Shown piece by piece: positions 45,679-53,722 of a DNA stretch of 64,000 nt. This DNA comes from Psychroserpens ponticola (GTDB lineage Bacteria > Bacteroidota > Bacteroidia > Flavobacteriales > Flavobacteriaceae): NCBI RefSeq assembly GCF_023556315.2, contig NZ_CP116221.1:2181001-2245000 (forward strand). The letters are read 5' to 3'. The notes under the pieces are model-generated. The model worked only from the letters and a program-made list of their open reading frames with translations. It was not told the DNA's origin and did not search any database. Positions within the stretch are counted from its first letter, which is position 1, and each line of letters starts with the position of its first letter. A program made the translations under genes and the position numbers.

Positions 45679-46566
45679 TTAGCTTAAAACAGGTTCGTCA
45701 TGTTTTAAGGCTATAAAGTACACGTCATCTAATTGTGGTTCTGATGTTTTAAAATCGGTGTCTGGCTGTTCTTCAGAAAACACTCTTATATTTAGCGTAT
45801 TGTCTTCATTATAATTAGAGGATAACACATTGTATTTAGCTTCATTTTGTTCTAAATCATCGCGCTCAACAATCTTAGTCCAAACTTTACCAATCAATTC
45901 CTTTCTAGCAAGAGATGGTGTGGTTTGTTTCAAAATTCGTCCTCCATTTAAAATGGCCATATCGTTACATAATTCCTTTACATCTTCAACAATGTGTGTT
46001 GAAAAAATAACAGTACAATTAGTCCCTACTTCTCTTAAAACATTTAAAAAACGGTGTCTTTCTGCTGGATCTAGTCCTGCTGTTGGTTCATCTACGATAA
46101 TTAATTTCGGATTATTTAATAGCAATTGCGCAATTCCAAAACGTTGCTTCATACCTCCAGAATATCCAGCTACATGCTTCTTTCTAACATCATACAAATT
46201 CGTGATTTCTAATACTTCTTTAACTAAAACGGCTCTATCCGTTTTTGAACTTACGCCTTTAAGCGTTGCAAAATAGTTTAGCAAATCTTCAGCAGACATT
46301 TTTGGATATACTCCAAAGGATTGTGGTAAGTATCCAAGCACTTTTCGCAATGACATATTATCTTCAAGCACATTGATGTCTCCAAAAGTAATCGAACCAG
46401 AATCAGGACTTTGTAAAGTCGCTATTGTTCTCATTAAAGACGATTTTCCTGCTCCATTTGGGCCTAATAAACCAAACATTCCACTACCTATTTCTAAGTT
46501 GAGATTGTCAATTGCTTTTACTCCGTTTTTATACGTTTTAGTTAAATCTTTAATGATAAGCTTCAT
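45679..46566 (-). CDS. ABC transporter ATP-binding protein
   Basis: The 295-residue ATPase has Walker A GPNGAGKSS, signature YSGGMKQR, and Walker B LIIVDEPTAGLDP. The start is the ATG of MKLIIKDLTKTYKNG; a longer frame adds 12 residues lacking family similarity. The C-terminal 70 residues form a small extra domain, as in other ATPases paired with ABC-2 permeases. It drives the permease-peptidase encoded immediately downstream and is divergent from the M42 peptidase gene. Confidence 0.92.
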   Translation of the reverse strand: MKLIIKDLTKTYKNGVKAIDNLNLEIGSGMFGLLGPNGAGKSSLMRTIATLQSPDSGSITFGDINVLEDNMSLRKVLGYLPQSFGVYPKMSAEDLLNYFATLKGVSSKTDRAVLVKEVLEITNLYDVRKKHVAGYSGGMKQRFGIAQLLLNNPKLIIVDEPTAGLDPAERHRFLNVLREVGTNCTVIFSTHIVEDVKELCNDMAILNGGRILKQTTPSLARKELIGKVWTKIVERDDLEQNEAKYNVLSSNYNEDNTLNIRVFSEEQPDTDFKTSEPQLDDVYFIALKHDEPVLS

Positions 46567-46696
46567 CTGTACTTGTTTTAGTTTATTTGTCAATAAGTAC
46601 AAAAATAAGAGGATTTGTTACAAAAACATTTTCCAAAGCCTTAAAAACAAAATAAAACCTTTTATTTTTACAGAAACACAAACAAAAGATACACAT

Positions 46697-47785
46697 ATGG
46701 CTTCAAAAAGCATACTTAATAAAAAATCAATTGATTTCTTAGAAAAATATTTAAACAATGCTGCACCAACAGGCTATGAATGGGACGGACAGAAAATCTG
46801 GATGGACTATTTAAAGCCTTATGTAGATGAATTCATTACAGATACCTACGGAACTGCTGTTGGAGTTATCAACCCAAAAGCTAAGTACAAAGTTGTAATT
46901 GAAGGTCATGCTGATGAAATTTCGTGGTATGTTAATTATATTTCAGACAACGGATTAATTTATGTAATTAGAAATGGTGGTAGTGATCATCAAATCGCAC
47001 CTAGTAAAATTGTAAATATTCATACAAAAAAAGGCATTGTAAAAGGTGTATTTGGTTGGCCAGCAATTCATACTAGAAATAAAGGAAAAGAAGAAGCTCC
47101 AAAACCAGATAATATTTTTATCGATTGTGGTTGCACGACAAAAGAAGAAGTCGAAAAACTTGGCGTTCATGTTGGTTGTGTGATTACCTATCCTGATGAA
47201 TTTCATATTCTGAATAAAGACAAATTCGTTTGTCGTGCTTTAGATAATAGAATGGGTGGATTTATGATTGCTGAAGTGGCTCGTCTTTTAAAAGAAAACA
47301 AAAAGAAACTGCCTTTTGGATTGTATGTAACTAACTCTGTACAGGAAGAAATTGGTTTACGTGGCGCACAAATGATTACTGAAACCATAAAACCTAATGT
47401 AGCAATCGTAACAGATGTAACTCATGACACGACGACGCCTATGATCGACAAGAAAAAAGAAGGTCATCTTGAAATGGGAAAAGGTCCAGTTATAGCCTAT
47501 GCTCCTGCCGTACAACAAAAATTACGTGATTTAATCACAGACACAGCTGAAGCTAAAAAAATTCCGTTTCAACGTTCTGCTTTATCAAGAGCAACAGGAA
47601 CTGATACTGATGCTTTTGCTTATAGTAATGGAGGCGTTGCTTCTGCATTAATTTCTTTACCTCTTCGTTATATGCATACCACTGTAGAAATGGTGCATCG
47701 TGATGATGTAGAAAATGTAATTAAAATGATTTATGAAACATTATTGAATATAAAAGATGGAGAGACATTCTCTTATTTCAAATAA
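46697..47785 (+). CDS. M42 family metallopeptidase (glutamyl aminopeptidase-like)
   Basis: This 362-residue di-zinc aminopeptidase has the M42 ligands in EGHADEISW (His), ALDNRMGG (bridging Asp), VQEEIGLRGA (catalytic and metal Glu), VTDVTHD and the late MHTTVEMVHRDD (His). It probably degrades cytoplasmic peptides as a large oligomer, as family members do. The start is the ATG of MASKSIL; the frame is open much further upstream but runs antisense through the ABC ATPase gene. It is followed by a REP-like element. Confidence 0.93.
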   Translation: MASKSILNKKSIDFLEKYLNNAAPTGYEWDGQKIWMDYLKPYVDEFITDTYGTAVGVINPKAKYKVVIEGHADEISWYVNYISDNGLIYVIRNGGSDHQIAPSKIVNIHTKKGIVKGVFGWPAIHTRNKGKEEAPKPDNIFIDCGCTTKEEVEKLGVHVGCVITYPDEFHILNKDKFVCRALDNRMGGFMIAEVARLLKENKKKLPFGLYVTNSVQEEIGLRGAQMITETIKPNVAIVTDVTHDTTTPMIDKKKEGHLEMGKGPVIAYAPAVQQKLRDLITDTAEAKKIPFQRSALSRATGTDTDAFAYSNGGVASALISLPLRYMHTTVEMVHRDDVENVIKMIYETLLNIKDGETFSYFK

Positions 47786-47794
47786 TTAATCATC

Positions 47795-47850
47795 TGTCAG
47801 TTCGAGCGCAATCGAAAACTATGTATTTTTTTGACTGCGCTCAACGTGAC
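47795..47850. repeat. REP-like inverted repeat
   Basis: Left arm GTCAGTTCGAGCGCAATCGA and right arm (reverse complement) GTCACGTTGAGCGCAGTCAA form an imperfect inverted repeat of the same family as 41916-41993. It lies between the M42 and aminotransferase genes and inside the open frame upstream of the latter. Confidence 0.75.
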
Positions 47851-47865
47851 TTTTATCATTTATGC

Positions 47866-49017
47866 ATGCAACATCAAAAACACTTATTCGACATTCCTGA
47901 AAAAATCACCTATTTAAATATAGCAAGCATCTCTCCTTCTTTTAAAGCTGTAGAACAAGCAGGAATAGATGCTGTACTTCAAAAAAGTAAACCTTATACG
48001 ATTACTGTTTCAGATTTCTTTGATCCTGTAACAGAACTGAAATCGTTATTTGCTAAACTCATTGACACGAATGAATCTGAACGTATTGTTACTATTCCTT
48101 CTGTCTCCTATGGAATAGCTACAGTTACCAACAATATTAAACTCAACCCTAATGATGAGATTTTAGTAATTGAAGAGCAATTTCCTAGTAATATTTATGC
48201 CTGGCAAAACCTTGCTGAAACATACAACGCAAAAATTATTACTGTAAAAAGCCCAAATCTTAAAACGAATAATGCAAAACAATGGAACGAAGGTCTATTA
48301 AAAAATATAACGCAAAACACTGCAGTTGTAGCAATTGGAAATATTCATTGGTCCAACGGAACGATTTTCGATTTAAAAGCTATCAGACAAAAAACCAACA
48401 AGCATAATGCTTTACTTATAGTTGATGGCAGTCAGACAATTGGTGCATTTCCTTTTTCGATAAGAGACATTCAACCAGATGCTCTTATATGTGCTGGCTA
48501 CAAATGGTTATTTGGCCCTTATGGCTGTGCTTATGCCTACTACGGAAAATATTTTGATAATGGTAAACCTATTGAAAACAGCTGGTCTAACCGATTACAT
48601 AGTGAAAACTTATCAGAATTAACTAATTACGAATCGCAATACAAACCACTTGCAAATCGCTATGCTGTTGGAGAAAATGGAAACTTCATTTATGTAAAAA
48701 TGCAAATTGAAGCTTTAAAACAAGTTATTCAATGGACACCTGAAATGATACAGAATTACTGTAAATCCATTTCTTTTGAAGCCTCTCAAGAATTGTCAAA
48801 ATTAGGATGTATTATCGAAAATGAAACCTATAGAACACATCACCTTTTTGGTGTTAAACTTCCTAAGAATCTAAATGTCGAACGATTAAAAACCGCACTT
48901 CAAGAGCAACAAATATTTGTTTCGTTTCGAGGTGAATATATCCGAATCTCTTGTCATTTATATAATACAAAATCTGATTTTGAGACTTTAGTAAATTGTA
49001 TAAAATCTGCACTATAA
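47866..49017 (+). CDS. Aminotransferase class V family PLP enzyme
   Basis: The 383-residue fold type I PLP protein has the cofactor aspartate in IVDGSQTIGAF and the Schiff-base lysine in CAGYKWLFGPYG. This is the layout of cysteine desulfurase and kynureninase relatives, but the precise substrate cannot be read. The start at MQHQKHLF is chosen because the 15 upstream in-frame codons lie in a REP-like repeat. A Nudix gene begins 9 nt after its stop, so the two are probably cotranscribed. Confidence 0.87.
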   Translation: MQHQKHLFDIPEKITYLNIASISPSFKAVEQAGIDAVLQKSKPYTITVSDFFDPVTELKSLFAKLIDTNESERIVTIPSVSYGIATVTNNIKLNPNDEILVIEEQFPSNIYAWQNLAETYNAKIITVKSPNLKTNNAKQWNEGLLKNITQNTAVVAIGNIHWSNGTIFDLKAIRQKTNKHNALLIVDGSQTIGAFPFSIRDIQPDALICAGYKWLFGPYGCAYAYYGKYFDNGKPIENSWSNRLHSENLSELTNYESQYKPLANRYAVGENGNFIYVKMQIEALKQVIQWTPEMIQNYCKSISFEASQELSKLGCIIENETYRTHHLFGVKLPKNLNVERLKTALQEQQIFVSFRGEYIRISCHLYNTKSDFETLVNCIKSAL

Positions 49018-49026
49018 ACTCTCGTT

Positions 49027-49578
49027 TTGGAAGAATACATAGACATCGTAGATATAAACGGAATACCAACAGGAGTTACAGCTCCTAAATCTGAAATCCA
49101 CTCAAAAGGGCATTTGCACAACACAGCTCATGTTTGGTTTTTTACTTCGGAAGGTCACATCCTACTCCAACAACGAGCTGCTTCAAAAGCTATTTACCCA
49201 TTACTTTGGGATGTGTCTGTTGCAGGACATATTGATGCTGGAGAAACTCCTAAACAAGCTACTGTAAGAGAAGCTAAAGAGGAAATTGGTATAACTATTA
49301 CAGAAGAACAACTAATGAAAATTGGCGTGTTTGAATGCTTTCAATCGTATACAAATGGAATTATTGATAATGAATTTCACAACACATTTATAGCTGAAAT
49401 TAATGTCAACATTGAAGACTTAACACTTCAAAAGGAAGAAGTTGAAGCTTTAAAATTAATATCAATCCCTGAATTTAAATTATTATTAAAAAACAGCGCA
49501 ACTAATGGTCATTTTATAGCTTCAAACAATTCCTATTATGAAACAGTACTTGATGAAATTTCAACTATACTAAAGTAA
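49027..49578 (+). CDS. Nudix hydrolase (YfcD-like)
   Basis: The 183-residue protein carries a complete Nudix box (GX5EX7REUXEEXGU) visible as GHIDAGETPKQATVREAKEEIGI. The frame starts with TTG at 49027 (reading MEEYIDIVDINGIPTG); no in-frame ATG occurs before the domain core, so a TTG start is likely. The N-terminal pattern resembles YfcD/IPP-isomerase-like Nudix proteins that hydrolyse nucleoside diphosphate derivatives; the actual substrate is unknown. It abuts the convergent DUF2341 gene without a gap. Confidence 0.88.
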   Translation: MEEYIDIVDINGIPTGVTAPKSEIHSKGHLHNTAHVWFFTSEGHILLQQRAASKAIYPLLWDVSVAGHIDAGETPKQATVREAKEEIGITITEEQLMKIGVFECFQSYTNGIIDNEFHNTFIAEINVNIEDLTLQKEEVEALKLISIPEFKLLLKNSATNGHFIASNNSYYETVLDEISTILK

Positions 49579-50733
49579 TTATTTTATCATTATTTTTCGA
49601 GTTGAATTCACTTTTTCAGAATTTATATTAACATAATACAATCCTGAATTAAAATCAGAAACATCAATTGCATTACCATCATAACTAACAACATCAACCA
49701 TACGTTTCCCTAAAGTGTTATAAATTGTCACCTTTGAATGGAGTGCGTTTTTTATAGAAAATTCAGTAGTAGTTGGATTTGGATAAACAAGCACGTTCTT
49801 CTTTGCGTAATCAAAATCAATATTAGATAACGTTTCACCTTCAGTCACTATAAGTTCGGCTTCGTAATTTCGAACAAAAATAGTATCAAAATTTGACTGT
49901 ACATTCCAACTATAAAAAATCATATCTCCTGGTATTCCGTTATTAGCAACTAAAGGGCTTTCAAAAGCACCTCTATCAACGATGGTTTTAGATTGATTAT
50001 TAGAAAAGTAAACTTCACTATAATGCCAACCAATACTTCTTGCAACTCCAGTATTACCATATCCAGCAGTATAATATGAATAGTTTGGCAGTGCTCCAGA
50101 TTCTACTCCAGAATAGACATCTGCTCCAAAAACACCACTCCATGTATTTGTAGAAGCACCTCCAAAACCATGATCATAATACGTAGAATGAATCGCAAAA
50201 TTGTTATCAGGAAGCAAATTAGACTGTAACCCATTAGCATTGGTTCCTGTGAGATTCATTTTAACCGAACTCATATCTGTATCTCCCATTGTATTATCAA
50301 TGGTAGCATTAGTATTTACATTCCATTTAGAAGTATCTAAACTCGCAGAAGTAAAATCATCGAAAAACATGAAGGTTGCTTCGCCATCACTTTCAGAAGT
50401 TGCAGAATTATCACCATAAGTCATATAAATATCTGTTCCTCCTGCTGGTATAGATAAAACTTTCACCCAAACCCGTGTCAATGTTGTATTACAACCAGAT
50501 TCTAACCAATAACTTAATTGTGTTGCACTACCAAGTGCTGGAATAAAACGAACATCGTCACAATCTACCTGCATTTTTCCTTCAGAAATTAATGCTTGAG
50601 TATCTAACTCTACAAGAATTTGATAATCTGTTAATTCAGTACTTAAGCTGTTAGACACTGAATACATTCTAGAATAATCTTGAGCATTAGCTCCAGTAAT
50701 TATTAGTAATATCAATAGTGTGATTTTTTTCAT
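49579..50733 (-). CDS. DUF2341 domain protein with T9SS sorting domain
   Basis: The 384-residue exported protein has a signal peptide (MKKITLLILLIITGANAQ). A DUF2341-like region follows (about 20-120, with LTDYQILVELDT and YWLESGC and IYMTYGD strands), then a concanavalin-like beta-rich region (FFDDFTSASLDTSKWNV, about 120-290). The last 80 residues are a T9SS type A sorting domain (VLVYPNPTTTEFSIKN to the terminal KIMIK). DUF2341 proteins often bind or act on glycans; the role here is unknown. Confidence 0.87.
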   Translation of the reverse strand: MKKITLLILLIITGANAQDYSRMYSVSNSLSTELTDYQILVELDTQALISEGKMQVDCDDVRFIPALGSATQLSYWLESGCNTTLTRVWVKVLSIPAGGTDIYMTYGDNSATSESDGEATFMFFDDFTSASLDTSKWNVNTNATIDNTMGDTDMSSVKMNLTGTNANGLQSNLLPDNNFAIHSTYYDHGFGGASTNTWSGVFGADVYSGVESGALPNYSYYTAGYGNTGVARSIGWHYSEVYFSNNQSKTIVDRGAFESPLVANNGIPGDMIFYSWNVQSNFDTIFVRNYEAELIVTEGETLSNIDFDYAKKNVLVYPNPTTTEFSIKNALHSKVTIYNTLGKRMVDVVSYDGNAIDVSDFNSGLYYVNINSEKVNSTRKIMIK

Positions 50734-50811
50734 CTTATCAGTATTTTAATTTATACACAAAACTACTTTGAAAATCAATTGATGTAAATACGTAATTTGT
50801 CGTATATTTTA

Positions 50812-50819
50812 TATTTTTG
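50812..50819 (+). promoter_or_regulatory. Candidate -7 box immediately before the PrsW-type gene
   Basis: TATTTTTG matches TAnnTTTG exactly and ends only 3 nt before the ATG at 50823. If used, transcription would start at or next to the start codon, giving a leaderless mRNA. No TTG lies at standard spacing. Confidence 0.3.
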
Positions 50820-50822
50820 ACT

Positions 50823-51497
50823 ATGAATTTACTATTAGCAGTTGCTCCTATTCTTATCATAATTATCTACATCTACTGTAAAGACAAATATGAAAAAGAA
50901 CCCAAAGGTTTGCTTCTTTTGTGTTTCCTTTTTGGTGCTATTGTTAGTATTATCATAACTACAATTCTATATCTTGGTTTTGATATTCTATTGCCATTAA
51001 AAGATGACTTTAGCGTTTGGCAACAATTCGTAAAAGCCTTTTTTGTAGTCGCTTTAATAGAAGAGTTTAGCAAGTATGTTATTGTTCGCTATTTTGCACA
51101 ACCAAAATATGAATTTAATGAACCTTTTGACGGTATTGTTTATGCTGTTATGGTATCTATGGGTTTTGCTGCTACCGAAAATGTATTCTACGTATTAGAA
51201 GGAGGAGCTCAAGTCGCTGTTTTAAGAGCCTTTACAGCAGTTCCTGCTCATGCAACTTTTGGGATTTTAATGGGTTACTTCATGGGAAAAGCTAAGTTTT
51301 CTTCTAATCGAATTAAGTTAAATCTTTATGGATTAGCCTTAGCCATCTTGTTTCATGGTGCTTATGATTTCTTCTTATTTATTGATTTCATTCCTGGTAT
51401 CTGGATTGGTGCTTTTGTATCTTTAATTATAGGTATTGTTTTATCTAGAAAAGCCATCGCAAAACATCAAGAGCGTTCTCAATTTAAATCATTGTGA
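50823..51497 (+). CDS. PrsW-family intramembrane protease
   Basis: The product of 224 residues has about seven hydrophobic segments. The PrsW family motifs are visible as EEFSKYVIVR, ATENVFYVLEGG and AVPAHATFGILMGYFMG, with a late FHGAYDFFLF histidine. In other bacteria PrsW cleaves anti-sigma factors; no sigma/anti-sigma pair is adjacent, so the substrate is unknown. The ATG at 50823 is preferred over a TTG two codons upstream that overlaps a promoter-like box. Confidence 0.88.
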   Translation: MNLLLAVAPILIIIIYIYCKDKYEKEPKGLLLLCFLFGAIVSIIITTILYLGFDILLPLKDDFSVWQQFVKAFFVVALIEEFSKYVIVRYFAQPKYEFNEPFDGIVYAVMVSMGFAATENVFYVLEGGAQVAVLRAFTAVPAHATFGILMGYFMGKAKFSSNRIKLNLYGLALAILFHGAYDFFLFIDFIPGIWIGAFVSLIIGIVLSRKAIAKHQERSQFKSL

Positions 51498-51582
51498 AGA
51501 AAAGCTAGAAATTTTTACAGTTTTCACATTTTAGAAGTGCTTATATTATTAACTTTACAATACCTTATTAAACTTCAATTTT

Positions 51583-52059
51583 ATGTATAAAATAAAAGTC
51601 AATGACACCCATAGTTTTGACATTTCAAAAGCAGATTTAGACAAACTAGATGCTATTGAAACCAACACAAGTAACTTTCATGTGTTACAGCATAATAGTT
51701 CTACTAAAGTTTCGGTATTAAACTCAGATTTCAACAAAAAAAACTACACTATAAAAGTTAATAGTAATACATATAATGTTGACATCAATGATGATTTAGA
51801 TCAACTTATCGAAGCTTTAGGTTTTGAGGTTGGAGCTACCAAACAAGTCAATGATATTAAAGCTCCAATGCCTGGACTTATTCTAGAAATTAATGCTAGT
51901 GAAGGTCAGGAAGTCAAAGAAGATGATGCGCTTTTAATTTTGGAAGCCATGAAAATGGAAAATGTGATTACCTCTCCTAGAGATGGTGTTATAAAATCTG
52001 TAAATGTAAACCAAGGTGAAACCGTAGACAAAAATTCTCTTCTAATTGAATTTAAATAA
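51583..52059 (+). CDS. Biotin carboxyl carrier protein of an acyl-CoA carboxylase
   Basis: The 158-residue protein has an N-terminal beta-rich region (1-85) and a biotinyl domain (about 90-158). The biotin-accepting residue is Lys124 in EAMKMEN, and PMPG marks the start of the domain. The N-terminal extension lacks the Ala/Pro linker of fatty-acid-synthesis AccB, which suits a propionyl-CoA-type carboxylase. It is the first of three genes (carrier, biotin carboxylase, carboxyltransferase) on one strand. Confidence 0.9.
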   Translation: MYKIKVNDTHSFDISKADLDKLDAIETNTSNFHVLQHNSSTKVSVLNSDFNKKNYTIKVNSNTYNVDINDDLDQLIEALGFEVGATKQVNDIKAPMPGLILEINASEGQEVKEDDALLILEAMKMENVITSPRDGVIKSVNVNQGETVDKNSLLIEFK

Positions 52060-52067
52060 TTTTTACT

Positions 52068-52155
52068 CGTCAGTTCAAGTGTTTTGAGAAGTATGAACAA
52101 AATGTATCGAGAACTTTTCAATATAATTTTCAGAAGAAAATCGCTAGATGTGACA
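52068..52155. repeat. Degenerate REP-like element
   Basis: CGTCAGTTCAAGTG near 52068 and the complement of CGCTAGATGTGACA ending at 52155 are recognisable as outer arms of the REP-like family. The interior is decayed. It lies in the gap between the carrier and biotin carboxylase genes. Confidence 0.45.
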
Positions 52156-52173
52156 TATTGATATATAATAAAT

Positions 52174-53613
52174 ATGAAAAAAATATTAGTTGCCAATCGT
52201 GGAGAAATAGCAATTCGTGTCATGCGAACTGCAAAAAAAATGGGCATTAAAACTGTCGCTGTATTTTCTGAAGCTGATAGAAATGCACCACACGTTCAAT
52301 ATGCAGATGAAGCCGTTTGTATTGGTCCTGCTCCTTCAAATCAATCCTATCTAAAAGGTGATAAAATTATAGAAGTCGCTAAATCTTTAAATGTAGATGG
52401 TATTCATCCAGGTTACGGATTTCTTAGTGAAAATGCAGATTTTGCTGAGATTGCCGAAAAGAATAATATTATCTTTATTGGTCCACGTTCTAAAGCCATC
52501 AAAATGATGGGAGATAAATTAGCTGCTAAAGATGCGGTTAAAGATTATAACATTCCTATGGTTCCTGGTGTTGACCATGCCATTACTGAACCAAAAGAAG
52601 CCATTCAAATTGCTAAAGACATCGGGTTTCCTATTCTAATTAAAGCTGCTGCAGGTGGTGGTGGAAAAGGAATGCGTGTTGTTGAAAAAGAAAAAGATGT
52701 TGAAGAACAAATGAAACGTGCCATTAGCGAAGCAACGTCTGCTTTTGGTGATGGCTCTGTTTTTGTTGAAAAATATGTCACGTCTCCTCGTCATATTGAA
52801 ATTCAAATCATGGCTGACAGTCATGGTAATATCATTCATTTATTTGAGCGTGAATGCTCCATACAACGTCGTCATCAAAAAGTAGTTGAAGAAGCGCCTT
52901 CAGTCATTTTAACACCTGAACTTAGAGAAAAAATGGGACAAGCTGCTATAGACGTAGCGCGTTCTTGTGATTATTTAGGTGCTGGAACAGTTGAATTTTT
53001 ACTAGATGCTGATCATAATTTCTATTTCTTAGAAATGAATACGCGATTGCAAGTAGAACATCCTGTTTCTGAATGGATTGCAGGTGTTGATTTAGTGGAA
53101 CTGCAAATTAAAGTCGCTCGTGGTGAAGCCTTAAACATCAAACAAGAGGACTTAAAAATTAATGGTCATGCTTTAGAACTTCGTGTGTATGCTGAAGATC
53201 CTATGAACGACTTCTTGCCTAGTGTTGGTAATTTAGAAGTCTATCAATTACCTGAAGGCGACAATATTCGTGTGGATAATGGTTTTGAAGAAGGCATGGA
53301 CATTCCTATTTATTATGATCCAATGCTCTCTAAATTAATTACCTACGGAAAAACACGTTCTGAAGCTATTCAGTTAATGATAAAAGCCATTGATAATTAC
53401 CATATCAAAGGTGTTCAAACCACATTACCTTTCGGAAGATTTGTATGCGAACATGATGCTTTTAAAAGTGGAGACTTTGATACACACTTTGTAAAAAACT
53501 ACTACTCACCTAGCCTTTTGGAAGCTAAACACAAGGAGGAAGCTGAACTAGCTGCAAAAATTGCTTTAAAATGCTATTTGGAAGATCATAAATTATTAAG
53601 GTTACCAAATTAA
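52174..53613 (+). CDS. accC: Biotin carboxylase subunit of an acyl-CoA carboxylase
   Basis: The 479-residue ATP-grasp enzyme carboxylates biotin on the carrier protein using bicarbonate and ATP. Visible motifs are MKKILVANRGEIAIRVMRTA at the N-terminus, the ATP-binding glycine loop AAGGGGKGMR, HIEIQIMADSHGN, and the catalytic EMNTRLQVEHPVSE. It is a free-standing subunit between the carrier and carboxyltransferase genes. The symbol denotes the enzyme type; the complex is probably not the fatty-acid ACC. Confidence 0.93.
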   Translation: MKKILVANRGEIAIRVMRTAKKMGIKTVAVFSEADRNAPHVQYADEAVCIGPAPSNQSYLKGDKIIEVAKSLNVDGIHPGYGFLSENADFAEIAEKNNIIFIGPRSKAIKMMGDKLAAKDAVKDYNIPMVPGVDHAITEPKEAIQIAKDIGFPILIKAAAGGGGKGMRVVEKEKDVEEQMKRAISEATSAFGDGSVFVEKYVTSPRHIEIQIMADSHGNIIHLFERECSIQRRHQKVVEEAPSVILTPELREKMGQAAIDVARSCDYLGAGTVEFLLDADHNFYFLEMNTRLQVEHPVSEWIAGVDLVELQIKVARGEALNIKQEDLKINGHALELRVYAEDPMNDFLPSVGNLEVYQLPEGDNIRVDNGFEEGMDIPIYYDPMLSKLITYGKTRSEAIQLMIKAIDNYHIKGVQTTLPFGRFVCEHDAFKSGDFDTHFVKNYYSPSLLEAKHKEEAELAAKIALKCYLEDHKLLRLPN

Positions 53614-53623
53614 TTCTTGTCAT

Positions 53624-53698
53624 GGAGGTTTCGACTGTGATCAGCCTGACAAAACAACTAAAGACACAAATGTCAGGTCGAGCGCAGTCGAGACCTTA
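53624..53698. repeat. REP-like inverted repeat
   Basis: Arms of about 27 nt (GAGGTTTCGACTGTGATCAG.. and the reverse complement of ..GGTCGAGCGCAGTCGAGACC) pair with a few mismatches around a 20-nt centre and share the outer CCTGACA/TGTCAGG. It fills the gap between accC and the carboxyltransferase gene. Confidence 0.75.
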
Positions 53699-53722
53699 TC
53701 AAAATAATGAAATTTTAAAATC

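Noticed and set aside
46373-46696. N-terminal extension of the M42 peptidase frame
   Set aside because: It runs antisense through the ABC ATPase gene and lacks similarity to the family; the ATG at 46697 matches the expected N-terminus.
47821-47865. First 15 codons of the longest aminotransferase frame
   Set aside because: They lie in a REP-like inverted repeat; the next ATG gives a normal N-terminus.
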